Assembly: GCF_038452265.1 (NCBI RefSeq)
Contig: NZ_CP151842.1
Location: 868,001 to 932,000, forward strand
Source: Vibrio diazotrophicus
Lineage (GTDB): Bacteria; Pseudomonadota; Gammaproteobacteria; Enterobacterales; Vibrionaceae
Direction: 5' to 3'
DNA length: 64,000 nucleotides
The position numbers and the translations under genes are program-made. Under the pieces are notes generated by a model. That model saw only the letters and a list, made by a program, of their open reading frames with translations. It made no database searches and was not told where the DNA came from. Positions 26,475 to 34,575 of this stretch are shown here, one piece after another (the stretch's first letter is position 1; each line of letters opens with the position of its first letter).

Positions 26475-27329
26475 CTAGTAAAGAAGTGAGTATAACTGAC
26501 GGCGATACTTGCTTGCGATGCTATTGCTTTGGCCTATAGCACTGAGTATGTCCATAAACGTCTTTTTCATCTCTCCATCTAAGGTATTCAGATCCGATTT
26601 TAGGAATCGCCATAATAGTTCTAGGGCATCTTCATCTCGTTTAACTTGATGATACTGAGTGGCCAGTTCAACTGCGATTTTTGCATCTTGAGGGTTTTCT
26701 GATAATGCAGCTTCTAATGCTTGAATTTCTGGGCTGTTAGACGCTTGATCATGCAGCTCTAGTTTCGCCATTAAGCTTTTGTAGTAACCGTCTTGATATT
26801 CCAATGGGATGAATTCCAGCTCAGCTTTTGCCGCTTCTATCTGACCTGATTCAATAAAACAATCAGCAAGAGCAAGTTTTACATCGCCTTTACTTTTTAG
26901 TTCTTCTGGCAGTGAAAGAAGCAGAGGAAGAGCTTGTTGGTGTTGTTGTGCTTGCACTAGCTCTAATGCTTGGTTCAGCGTCATTTCGTCTTGGCTAGGT
27001 AAATGACGGTTAAGCATTTTTTTCACGGCTTCAATTGGCTGAGGTCCACCGATACCATCAACAGGCTGACCATTGATAAATAAAGCGATAGTCGGTAAAG
27101 ATTGAACACCAAATTGGGCAGCAATCTCTTGTTCATCCTGACAGTTCAGCATTGCTAGTGTAAATACACCATTGTATTGCTGAGTGAGTTGTTGCAGCGC
27201 CGGAATCATCTGCGCGCTTTCTTGGCTTATCGGCGCCCAAAAGTAAAATAGAATTGGAGTAGATGCTGAACTTTCGAGTACCTGACGAAAGTTTTGTTGA
27301 TTAACGTCAACGATAAATGGTGACTGCAT
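26475..27329 (-). CDS. ybbN: Co-chaperone YbbN (CnoX, thioredoxin fold plus TPR)
   Basis: Holdase and folding helper that cooperates with DnaK and GroEL in E. coli. The protein (284 residues from MQSPFIVDVNQQNF) has a thioredoxin-like domain (1-110) and TPR-like repeats (about 115-280). The active-site position reads FWAPISQES, so there is no CxxC and not even the single Cys of E. coli SQHC; Cys in MLNCQDEQE is kept. An upstream reading adds a hydrophobic leader, but it would begin inside the 27441-27470 terminator. AAGGA lies six bases before this ATG; the ATG at 27335 is nearly as good. Confidence 0.92.
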   Translation of the reverse strand: MQSPFIVDVNQQNFRQVLESSASTPILFYFWAPISQESAQMIPALQQLTQQYNGVFTLAMLNCQDEQEIAAQFGVQSLPTIALFINGQPVDGIGGPQPIEAVKKMLNRHLPSQDEMTLNQALELVQAQQHQQALPLLLSLPEELKSKGDVKLALADCFIESGQIEAAKAELEFIPLEYQDGYYKSLMAKLELHDQASNSPEIQALEAALSENPQDAKIAVELATQYHQVKRDEDALELLWRFLKSDLNTLDGEMKKTFMDILSAIGQSNSIASKYRRQLYSLLY

Positions 27330-27440
27330 GGACATTCCTTTTCGCTCCTGAATTTTGAGCACTGTAGTATGTACTTTACATTGGGGCACTATGAAGAATT
27401 TCAAGCCACTAATTACAAGATGAAGGCTAGAATAGAGAAA

Positions 27441-27470
27441 CAAAAACGCCACCAATTGGTGGCGTTTTTG
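27441..27470 (-). terminator. ybbO terminator
   Basis: Perfect palindrome with 13-base arms (CAAAAACGCCACC) around AATT, about 200 bases beyond the ybbO stop. The 170 bases between it and the stop hold nothing I can name. Confidence 0.9.
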
Positions 27471-27670
27471 TTGATATAGCAGGGTATTAGAGCGTCACAA
27501 TTAAAATGAGTGCAATACAAATACCAAGCCAATTACACTGGTTTAATGTCATAGATGAACTCAACACACCTTACTCAATACAAATAATTTGCTTAATATC
27601 TGCGCAGTATCAATGGTAAATGTTGCGAATAAATGACAATTCTATTTTTAACAAAAAATTTTGATTAATT

Positions 27671-28498
27671 TCACGCCGCTTTGTAGAGCAATTTGTCCAA
27701 CATCGCGCTGGGTAACACTCGCTTTAAAATTGCCGCAACTTTGGTTGGTGTTGTTACCCTATAACGTAATTTTGGCTTGGCAGACTCTAAAGCATGGATC
27801 AAAGGTTCTAAGCAGGCCTCTGGGGGAAGTACGAAACGATTATTGGAAGTCTCTTTAGCTAAACGAGCCAATTGAGCTTCATATTCAGAGTGATGAACAC
27901 TCTCTTGTATGTTTATCCATTGTTTAAACGCTTGTAATGCATTTGCTCTAAACTCAGTTTCTATTGGTCCTGGTTCAATAATGCTAATTCTTATGTTGGT
28001 ATGTCTTAACTCAAGACGGAGAGTATCTGTCCAACCTTCTAGAGCAAACTTCGAGGTATTGTAAGCGCCTCTGTATTTCATGGCGGCAAAACCTAAGATC
28101 GAGCTGTTTTGTACAATGCGCCCATGTCCTTGTTGGCGAAAGTGAGGCAGTAGCGCTGTGGTTAGTGTATGCCAACCAAATAGGTTGGTTTCCAGCTGCT
28201 GGCGTAATGCTTGGGTTGGTAAATCTTCTAATGCACCTGGTTGACCATAGGCGCCGTTGTTAAATAAAGCGGAAAGCTTGTGGTTTGAAAGCTCAAGAGC
28301 TTGCTCTACTGCTCGTTTAATACTCGCTTCATCAGCCAGATCGAGTTGGATGCAGGTTAGTCCTTCGTTGTTGAGCCTTTGTACATCTTGTTGTTTTCTG
28401 CAAGACGCAATCACTTGATACCCTCGGTTATGCAAGGCGTGAGCCGCCATATAACCTATGCCCGAAGAGCAACCTGTGATTAATATTGAATGCGTCAT
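27671..28498 (-). CDS. ybbO: Short-chain dehydrogenase/reductase (YbbO type)
   Basis: Classical SDR, 275 residues. It has the cofactor loop TGCSSGIGYMAA, the NNGAYGQPG turn, catalytic Ser in NSSILGFAAM and the YNTSK dyad (Tyr and Lys). The C-terminal part is longer than the SDR core and ends in VLPSAMLDKLLYKAA, as in YbbO, which reduces aldehydes or ketones with NADP(H). The position next to ybbN, qmcA and cueR supports YbbO. The ATG follows an AT-rich spacer behind the epimerase gene; 18 bases separate them. Confidence 0.88.
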   Translation of the reverse strand: MTHSILITGCSSGIGYMAAHALHNRGYQVIASCRKQQDVQRLNNEGLTCIQLDLADEASIKRAVEQALELSNHKLSALFNNGAYGQPGALEDLPTQALRQQLETNLFGWHTLTTALLPHFRQQGHGRIVQNSSILGFAAMKYRGAYNTSKFALEGWTDTLRLELRHTNIRISIIEPGPIETEFRANALQAFKQWINIQESVHHSEYEAQLARLAKETSNNRFVLPPEACLEPLIHALESAKPKLRYRVTTPTKVAAILKRVLPSAMLDKLLYKAA

Positions 28499-28516
28499 GA
28501 ATATTCCTATATAAAA

Positions 28517-29431
28517 CTAATTGGCGTACTGAAGTAGGTTTTTTAGTGCGGGTTCAATGTGAGAAAACTGAAACTGGAACTCTAGCTCAGTCAGTTTTTT
28601 GGGCTTTGCACGCATGCTATCAAGCAACAGTTCAGAAGCTTCACCCATGAGTAATTTTATCGCCCATTTAGGCGTGAATAAAAAGTGCGGGCGTTTAATT
28701 GCAGAGGCTAAACATTGGCTAAACAGTGCATTGGTTGCAGGGTGTGGAGCGCATAAGTTAAATGCACCTTGAGCATGCTCTGTCCTCAACAAGAACACAA
28801 TAGCCTGCACCATGTCTGTCATATGTATCCAAGGGACATATTGTTGTCCAGAGCCAATAGGACCGCCTAATCCCAACTTATATGGTGGGAGCATTTTCTG
28901 TAGTGCGCCACCAGCGGGGGAAAGCACGACACCCGTTCTCAATAAGCATACTCTTGTCCTGTCTGATTGCGCTCTCAGAGCAATTTGTTCCCATTTGTCA
29001 CACACTTGATGGGAAAAGCTTTGATGGTGAACATGCAGACTTTCGTCAAAAGGATGAGACTGTTGGTCTCCGTAATAGCCGACGGCAGAGCCACTGATCA
29101 ATACTGCTGGTGGTTTAGTGCTGGCATGAATCAGCGACACCAGCTGCTCGGTAATGTCCCACCGACTGCGGCATATGCGTAATTTTTGTTTTCGGCTCCA
29201 GCGTTTATTGGCAATGGGCTCGCCAGCCAAGTTGATCACCGCATCGAAATGATTGAGGTCTTGTAAATCAAACAAAGAGTTAATGAAGTTGAGATTGCCA
29301 CTCCGAATATGGCTTAACTGACGCTTTGCATTTTCTGTGTTGCGCGTTAATACGGTTACTTGTTCGGTCATCAGTAGCTTTAACAATTCACGCCCGATAA
29401 AACCAGTTCCGCCAGTGATAAGTATATTCAT
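28517..29431 (-). CDS. TIGR01777-family epimerase (YfcH-like)
   Basis: NAD(P)-binding extended SDR related to cell-division inhibitor SulA-type sugar epimerases (TIGR01777), cytosolic, role uncertain. The 304 residues have the loop TGGTGFIGREL (6-16), the NLAGEPIANKRWS motif typical of the family, SGSAVGYYGD with the catalytic-type Tyr, and a C-terminal DUF1731 domain (ALKNLLQYAN end). It is upstream of ybbO with an 18-base gap, so the two may share a transcript. Confidence 0.87.
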   Translation of the reverse strand: MNILITGGTGFIGRELLKLLMTEQVTVLTRNTENAKRQLSHIRSGNLNFINSLFDLQDLNHFDAVINLAGEPIANKRWSRKQKLRICRSRWDITEQLVSLIHASTKPPAVLISGSAVGYYGDQQSHPFDESLHVHHQSFSHQVCDKWEQIALRAQSDRTRVCLLRTGVVLSPAGGALQKMLPPYKLGLGGPIGSGQQYVPWIHMTDMVQAIVFLLRTEHAQGAFNLCAPHPATNALFSQCLASAIKRPHFLFTPKWAIKLLMGEASELLLDSMRAKPKKLTELEFQFQFSHIEPALKNLLQYAN

Positions 29432-29612
29432 AGCCTCTCCTTTGCTACCTAAGTATAGGCAGTATCTACAAGCTCATTCGCAGCACAGCTGTTGTTACCA
29501 GAGTACGAGATTCAGTGAGAACTTCCAATACACTGTTTTTACTTGTGATAATTTTTTACTCAGCCCTGTACCTAGGTCACACCAACTTTAGGGTTCTTTT
29601 GCCATGATGAGT

Positions 29613-29628
29613 CATAACAATTGTTATG
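29613..29628. promoter_or_regulatory. Perfect palindrome just before the DUF1538 operon
   Basis: CATAACAATTGTTATG reads the same on both strands over all 16 bases. It ends eight bases before the chosen ATG of the first DUF1538 gene and overlaps the start of its GGGGGA ribosome-binding site. It fits a dimeric repressor operator or a hairpin that masks the ribosome-binding site. Confidence 0.6.
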
Positions 29629-29636
29629 GGGGAAAT

Positions 29637-30371
29637 ATGTCAGGATTGACAGCACTATTTAAAGCGATGTTAGCGAGTATGCGAGACCTGATGCCAATCG
29701 TGATGGTTATAGCCTTTTTTCAATTGTTTGTTTTACAAGATGTTCTACCTAATTTCTTAAGCGTTTTATTTGGACTGGTCCTTGTCGTTTTGGGGCTTAC
29801 TTTTTTTATATTTGGTTTAGAAATGGGGCTGTTTCCGATAGGGGAATCGATGGCTCAAGCGTTTGCTCGCAAGGGGAGCGCATTCTGGCTGCTGGCATTT
29901 GCGTTTTGTCTTGGCTTCGGAACGACGATTGCTGAACCAGCACTTACCTCCATTGCAACAGAAGCCGCCAAAGTGGCCGCCGAAGGAGGGATGATTACAC
30001 ATTCAGAGCAAGAAATGGAAAGATACGCTAACGGACTTAGGCTAACCGTTGCTTTATCTGTGGGTATTGCCATTGTGATAGGAGTCATTCGCATCGTTAA
30101 AGGCTGGCCGATTCATTACATGATAGCGATAGGTTACATTGGAGTTGTGGTAATGACAGCTTTTGCTCCACCAAGCATCATCGGTATTGCCTACGATTCC
30201 GGCGGTGTAACCACTTCAACCATTACAGTCCCCTTAGTCACAGCTCTTGGTATTGGCCTTGCTTCTGCTATTAAAGGCAGAAATCCGATGCTTGATGGAT
30301 TTGGTCTTATCGCGTTTGCCTCTCTATTGCCGATGATTTTTGTCATGGTATTCGGCATGGTGATGACATGA
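29637..30371 (+). CDS. DUF1538 membrane protein, first copy
   Basis: Polytopic inner-membrane protein of the DUF1538 family, function unknown. I start at MSGLTALFK because GGGGGA lies just upstream; a longer reading from 29604 crosses the palindrome. The 244 residues contain about seven hydrophobic segments. Two motifs recur in the second copy: GFGTTIAEPAL and AYDSGGVTTSTITVPLV, followed by GRNPMLDGFGLIAFASLLP. The paired, gly-rich, re-entrant-like motifs in two homologous proteins suggest a pseudo-symmetric transporter. The stop overlaps the next start (ATGA). Confidence 0.85.
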   Translation: MSGLTALFKAMLASMRDLMPIVMVIAFFQLFVLQDVLPNFLSVLFGLVLVVLGLTFFIFGLEMGLFPIGESMAQAFARKGSAFWLLAFAFCLGFGTTIAEPALTSIATEAAKVAAEGGMITHSEQEMERYANGLRLTVALSVGIAIVIGVIRIVKGWPIHYMIAIGYIGVVVMTAFAPPSIIGIAYDSGGVTTSTITVPLVTALGIGLASAIKGRNPMLDGFGLIAFASLLPMIFVMVFGMVMT

Positions 30372-31177
30372 TTTCACTTGGCACTTTTTATTCCACACTC
30401 ATATCCACTCTTCAGGATGTCTTTCCGATAGCCGTGATCATTGCAGGTTTTCAATTTGTTGTTTTGCGTAAACCACTCGCGAACCCAATGAGAGTGTTAA
30501 TCGGATTCGCCTATGTGATTTTTGGTCTTACTCTGTTCCTGCTAGGGCTTGAGTTTGCGTTATTTCCTTTAGGAAAAACAATGGCGATGCAATTAACCTC
30601 GCCCGACTTACTGACCGAATACCGGTTGAGTATTGGCGACAAATTGCAATGGGTTGATTACTACTGGGTATATTTGTTTGCTTTCAGCATTGGTTTTAGT
30701 ACCACCATTGCTGAACCTTCGTTGATAGCCGTTGCTATCAAAGCAAATCAGGTATCCGGTGGTGCAATATCGGTCAATGGTTTGAGAATGGCTGTGGCGC
30801 TGGGTGTTGCGGTAGGTATTACCCTTGGCTGTTATCGGATTGTGGTCGGAGACCCCATTCATTACTACATTATCGCCGGGTACATTGTGGTGGTTATTCA
30901 GACATTTTTCGCACCTCAACTGATTACCCCTTTAGCTTATGACTCTGGAGGTGTAACGACTTCCACTGTAACCGTCCCGATTGTTGCAGCATTGGGACTT
31001 GGGCTGGCTTCGACAGTTCCAGGACGAAATCCGATGATTGATGGTTTTGGTCTTATCGCATTTGCCAGCTTATTTCCTATTATTTCGGTAATGGGATATG
31101 CACAAATTACTCAGTGGCTTAATCGAAAATCTGAGTGCACAGATGCAACTAGAAAGGAGAAAGACAATGCGGTTTAA
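30368..31177 (+). CDS. DUF1538 membrane protein, second copy
   Basis: Homologue of the preceding gene, 269 residues, with the same order of segments and motifs: GFSTTIAEPSLIAVAIKAN, AYDSGGVTTSTVTVPIV and GRNPMIDGFGLIAFASLFP. Its insertion after residue 65 (SPDLLTEYRLSIGDKLQW) is absent from the first copy, and its tail is basic (LNRKSECTDATRKEKDNAV). The start overlaps the first gene's stop by four bases and its own stop lies 11 bases into the PII-like gene, so all are translated together. Likely partner of the first copy in a heterodimer; the substrate is unknown. Confidence 0.85.
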   Translation: MISLGTFYSTLISTLQDVFPIAVIIAGFQFVVLRKPLANPMRVLIGFAYVIFGLTLFLLGLEFALFPLGKTMAMQLTSPDLLTEYRLSIGDKLQWVDYYWVYLFAFSIGFSTTIAEPSLIAVAIKANQVSGGAISVNGLRMAVALGVAVGITLGCYRIVVGDPIHYYIIAGYIVVVIQTFFAPQLITPLAYDSGGVTTSTVTVPIVAALGLGLASTVPGRNPMIDGFGLIAFASLFPIISVMGYAQITQWLNRKSECTDATRKEKDNAV

Positions 31178-31517
31178 GTTAATTCTGGCATTTGTCGAAG
31201 ATGCAAAAACGGACTTAGTGCTTGATGCCGCAAGAGAAGCGGGGGCAACTGGCGCTACGGTTATTAATAACGCGCGAGGTGAAGGTTTAAATAAGAAGCG
31301 AACGTTTTTTGGTTTGACTTTAGAAGTTCAAAAAGACGTTATCTTGTTAGTTGTTGAAGAGCATTTAGCTCGGCATATCCTCGAAACAATCAATGAAGTG
31401 GGCGAATTTGATGCGACTTCAGGGCAGGGTATAGCTATTCAAATTGATATTGAAGATGCCGTAGGTGTAGCGCATCAGGTTGAACGCTTAACGAAAGTGG
31501 TGGAGGAAAATCTATGA
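31167..31517 (+). CDS. PII-like signal protein
   Basis: Cytosolic protein of the GlnB/PII fold, 116 residues. I start at MRFKLILAFVEDAK because AAAGGAG lies eight bases upstream; a 23-residue longer reading would run inside the DUF1538 gene. GATGATVINNARG matches the PII strand and loop that open the T-loop, but the T-loop lacks the uridylylated Tyr51, and the usual GDGKIFV is replaced by SGQGIAIQI. So it is a PII-like sensor, not GlnB or GlnK. It lies between a membrane pair and a CBS protein, which points to ligand-dependent gating of the transporter. Confidence 0.82.
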   Translation: MRFKLILAFVEDAKTDLVLDAAREAGATGATVINNARGEGLNKKRTFFGLTLEVQKDVILLVVEEHLARHILETINEVGEFDATSGQGIAIQIDIEDAVGVAHQVERLTKVVEENL

Positions 31518-31921
31518 ATCGAGAAGACAAAGTTCGCGTCAGAGATGTTATGGCGGGCACCTATGTAATGGTTGATGGATTGACCACGGTATTTGAAGGT
31601 ATATGCCTTGCTAAAAAGCATCAGGTGAAAGCCCTTATCGTCGACAAACGCCATGAAGATGATGAGTATGGAATTGTGTTGATGAATGACATCGCCAAAA
31701 AAGTTCTTGCGAAGAATCGCTCGCCTAAGCGAACCAATATTTATGAAATTATGACCAAACCAGCGTTATCTGTTTCGCCAGATATGAATGTGAAATATTG
31801 CGCGCGCCTGTTTGAACGCTTTGGTATAAGCAGAGCGCCAGTCATTGACGGAGGGAGAATCATTGGCATGGTGAGTTATAACAATATTGTGGTGAATGGC
31901 ATGGTAAGAGATGACGACTAG
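31514..31921 (+). CDS. CBS-domain pair protein
   Basis: Stand-alone Bateman module, 135 residues, probably a cytosolic nucleotide sensor. Two CBS motifs are visible: residues 8-65 (VRDVMAGTYVMVDGLTTVFE) and 77-130 (YEIMTKPALSVSPDMNV, then GISRAPVIDGGRIIGMVSYN). No other domain is present. Its start overlaps the PII-like stop (ATGA). With the PII-like protein it gives the DUF1538 pair two possible adenine-nucleotide sensors. Confidence 0.85.
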   Translation: MNREDKVRVRDVMAGTYVMVDGLTTVFEGICLAKKHQVKALIVDKRHEDDEYGIVLMNDIAKKVLAKNRSPKRTNIYEIMTKPALSVSPDMNVKYCARLFERFGISRAPVIDGGRIIGMVSYNNIVVNGMVRDDD

Positions 31922-31966
31922 TTGCTAAACCATTAAACTTATGTGGTTTTTGCTATGAGGTCTACG

Positions 31967-32539
31967 ATGAAACTGTTTTTTGCTTCCGATTTGCACGGTT
32001 CTCTTCCCGCAACTGAAAAAGTCTTGTCTTTGTTTGAGCAATCAGAGGCGACAACGCTCGTCTTGCTAGGAGACCTTTTAAATCATGGACCTCGTAACCC
32101 GATACCTGAAGGCTACAACCCAGCAGCTGTAGCGGAGCGACTTAATCACTATGCTGACAAAATAGTAGCCGTACGAGGTAACTGTGATAGTGAAGTTGAC
32201 CAGATGTTGCTGTCATTTCCGATGATGTCTGACTACGCATGGGTGATACTTGAATCTGGACAAAGAATCTTCCTCACTCACGGCCATCTTTACAACCAAG
32301 AAAACTGTCCAGCGATGGGGCAACGTGACATTCTGGTTCACGGACATACCCATATCCCATCTGCTCACGAGTGGGAAAAAGGCTTTTTCTTCAATCCGGG
32401 ATCAGTGACATTCCCAAGAAATGACTTTGCACCCAGTTATGGCTTATTGGAAGACAACCAGCTTGTGGTTAAGTCTCTTGATGGTGGTGAAGTGATTGCT
32501 CAAGCAGACATTTCAAAAGAAACTGTTGACCCGTCCTGA
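31967..32539 (+). CDS. yfcE: Phosphodiesterase, YfcE family
   Basis: Metallophosphoesterase active on phosphodiesters in E. coli. The 190-residue protein has all the metal motifs: ASDLHGS, LGDLLNHGPRN, RGNCDSE, THGHLYN and VHGHTHIP. The ATG at 31967 has GAGG six bases upstream and matches the family start MKLFFASDLHG. It begins 45 bases after the CBS gene and could be read from the same transcript, but its role need not be related. A perfect terminator follows. Confidence 0.92.
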   Translation: MKLFFASDLHGSLPATEKVLSLFEQSEATTLVLLGDLLNHGPRNPIPEGYNPAAVAERLNHYADKIVAVRGNCDSEVDQMLLSFPMMSDYAWVILESGQRIFLTHGHLYNQENCPAMGQRDILVHGHTHIPSAHEWEKGFFFNPGSVTFPRNDFAPSYGLLEDNQLVVKSLDGGEVIAQADISKETVDPS

Positions 32540-32552
32540 TATGGGTTGAAAT

Positions 32553-32582
32553 AAAAGAAGAGCTCAAATGAGCTCTTCTTTT
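32553..32582. terminator. Bidirectional terminator, yfcE and SelW-like gene
   Basis: Perfect 13-base stem AAAAGAAGAGCTC/GAGCTCTTCTTTT with loop AAAT. Its right arm overlaps the stop codon of the minus-strand gene. Confidence 0.92.
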
Positions 32583-32859
32583 ATTTTCTGTCTGAGTGGC
32601 CTAAGTCACGTTCAGGATCAATAAGATCTCTCACGCGCTGTTTTAACTCTTTTGCTTCTGGGAATCCGCCATCTTTCTTGCGTTCCCAGATCTGTACGTC
32701 GTTACAGAAAATCTCATATCTGCCGCCTGTATCTGGGTGGAGCGATACAGTTTCAATTTCTTCACTGAATGTGTGCAAAAGCTCCTGGCTTATCCAAGTT
32801 GCTCTTAGCATCCAGTTACATTGGCGACAGTAAAAAATGTCTATTTTTGCTTTGTCCAT
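32581..32859 (-). CDS. SelT/SelW/SelH-family thioredoxin-fold protein
   Basis: Small Rdx-family protein of 92 residues. The redox motif CRQCNW (CxxC) sits in the usual place, with cysteine where animal SelW has selenocysteine. The family's GRYEIFCNDVQIWERKKDGGFPEAKELKQRVRDL follows. Function is not established in bacteria. It directly follows toxS (7-base gap), so it is probably cotranscribed with toxRS. Confidence 0.88.
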   Translation of the reverse strand: MDKAKIDIFYCRQCNWMLRATWISQELLHTFSEEIETVSLHPDTGGRYEIFCNDVQIWERKKDGGFPEAKELKQRVRDLIDPERDLGHSDRK

Positions 32860-32866
32860 ATGTTCC

Positions 32867-33382
32867 TTAGTTGCTGAACAGTACGGTTGAACCGTGGTTC
32901 AAGCTTGTTAGCAGCAAAGTCTTGTTATTGACAATATCAACACGTCGGCTTTGCTGAGCTTCCATTTTGAAAAACTGCGTTGCCAATTCAAGTTCTTCTT
33001 TGGTGAATTCTTGGTTCTGGCTTTGTGAAACATTCCTAAACTTAGTTGGCGAAACCAATAAATAGTTATCGCTGACATCCCACTTACCTGTTTCCGAGAT
33101 ATTCATGATGTTCTGCGGGTCATCATTGTTTGCATATAAAATTACATTAGACACACGCACATAGGTACCGTTAGGTAAATATTTCACATTTGAAGAAATA
33201 TCGACGCGACGTAATGGGCCTATAGGCTGATGAGTGGTTGTGTTCTCAATCAAAGTGACCGTTTCTGATTGCCACTCTCTTGAAGATAATTCCTGTTCAA
33301 TTTTTAAATCACTTCCCCAATAGAGCCAACTGCTGAATGCTACTGAAACAATGCTCATCACTACCGCAATTCTTCTAATCAT
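32867..33382 (-). CDS. toxS: Transmembrane regulator ToxS
   Basis: Periplasmic partner that stabilises ToxR and takes part in bile-acid sensing. The 171 residues include one N-terminal membrane segment (about 5-23, IAVVMSIVSVAFSSWLYWG) and a periplasmic beta-rich domain. Its ATG overlaps the toxR stop (ATGA), so it is coupled to toxR. Confidence 0.92.
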   Translation of the reverse strand: MIRRIAVVMSIVSVAFSSWLYWGSDLKIEQELSSREWQSETVTLIENTTTHQPIGPLRRVDISSNVKYLPNGTYVRVSNVILYANNDDPQNIMNISETGKWDVSDNYLLVSPTKFRNVSQSQNQEFTKEELELATQFFKMEAQQSRRVDIVNNKTLLLTSLNHGSTVLFSN

Positions 33383-34299
33383 GATGACTTACCTCGCTGG
33401 CAAACTTTGTTTATTTCATCTTGATTCGCCACAATTTTTAACGTGATGTTGGCTGATGAATACTCAGGTTTATGGATGTAATTCAAAGTCAGCACATCAT
33501 TGTATCCGCCAGTTGCAATAACTTTATCGAGAGCAAATTCGCCTTGGTACAGGGTTATGTATTGATTGATACACAGTTCGATAGAAGGTAACCATTCCGT
33601 TATGTCAGGGTGGTTTTGGGGCGTGTCTACCACGACACCTTGATAGCTCGCGAGCCTTCTGAATTCGGACTGAGTAGGATTAGTAAACATCACTGCAAAT
33701 ATTGGTAGCAGCACTGAGAATAAGAACAACAGCTTAGTCACTAGATCAATCGATTGCTTAGGCGTAACAGGTTGCTGTGCAGCTGTAGTTACTTCGTCAT
33801 CATGAGACACACTGTTGTCTGTCTCCATGTGTGTTGCAACTTCAAGCTGAGCAGCTTGATCTGAAACATCACTACGGTTTTCTTGTCCATCCCACTCAAG
33901 ATTTTCTGGTTCGTTGACATCAGTACTTACGTCGAACTCGGAAATATCTGTGACTGTTGAAATTAATTGATACCCACGCTTAGGCACAGTTTTCACAAAC
34001 TGTGGCGACTTAGTGGAATCCTTAAGCTGTTTACGCAGGGTAGAGATAGCTTGAGTTAAGCTGGAATCATCTACTTCAAAGCCTTGTTCTCTCCAGACGA
34101 AATCATACAGTTCGTTACGAGAAACGACTTCATTTGGGCGCTGGCAGAATAGAAGTAGTATTCGACTTTCATTGCTGCCCAAACGAACAAGTTCATCGTC
34201 AAAAATATTATCAATCAGAGTGTTGCTGATTGAATCGAAAGTAAATCTGTCTCCGAGAAGAAATTTATTGCCTATGCCCGTCATCGATATCTTCTTCAT
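33379..34299 (-). CDS. toxR: Transmembrane transcription factor ToxR
   Basis: Membrane-bound winged-helix regulator; in vibrios it controls porins and, with partners, virulence genes. The 306 residues show an OmpR-type wHTH (about 18-115, with LGSNESRILLLFCQRPNEVV and TVPKRGYQLIS), an acidic linker, a membrane segment at 188-206 (TKLLFLFSVLLPIFAVMF) and a periplasmic domain with the two cysteines Cys243 and Cys300 that form the conserved disulfide. It is divergent from htpG, as in V. cholerae. Confidence 0.95.
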   Translation of the reverse strand: MKKISMTGIGNKFLLGDRFTFDSISNTLIDNIFDDELVRLGSNESRILLLFCQRPNEVVSRNELYDFVWREQGFEVDDSSLTQAISTLRKQLKDSTKSPQFVKTVPKRGYQLISTVTDISEFDVSTDVNEPENLEWDGQENRSDVSDQAAQLEVATHMETDNSVSHDDEVTTAAQQPVTPKQSIDLVTKLLFLFSVLLPIFAVMFTNPTQSEFRRLASYQGVVVDTPQNHPDITEWLPSIELCINQYITLYQGEFALDKVIATGGYNDVLTLNYIHKPEYSSANITLKIVANQDEINKVCQRGKSS

Positions 34300-34462
34300 T
34301 TATTTTTAGAGTCTTAAATCACGGCTAACTGGAGGATAGTTTCCATGCTAACGAGTTAAGGAGGAGTTAAGACTGCAATGAATATTTATCTTCCTTGATA
34401 TAAAACTGTGCCAAGCATAATCAATAAAAATAAAAAAAACAGTGTTTTTTTGCCATGCTGAC

Positions 34463-34490
34463 CTTGAATTTACATTCGCCGACCCTACTT
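34463..34490 (+). promoter_or_regulatory. Candidate sigma-32 (heat-shock) promoter of htpG
   Basis: CTTGAAT (34463-34469), 13 bases, then CCCTACTT (34483-34490) fits the RpoH consensus CTTGAAA-(11-16)-CCCCATnT in both boxes. It lies 86 bases before the htpG ATG. The adjoining AT-rich gap (34300-34460) should also contain the toxR promoter, which I cannot place. Confidence 0.7.
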
Positions 34491-34575
34491 ATTTAGCAAA
34501 TTGGTTATCTTTCTGGTCTGGCTAATTTTTGTGCAATGTGACTGGAAATCTCTAATGTGATGTTATGGAGCTAAA

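Noticed and set aside
27330..27455. N-terminal extension of YbbN that looks like a signal peptide
   Set aside because: The extended reading begins inside the perfect terminator 27441-27470, and a proper ribosome site precedes the inner ATGs.
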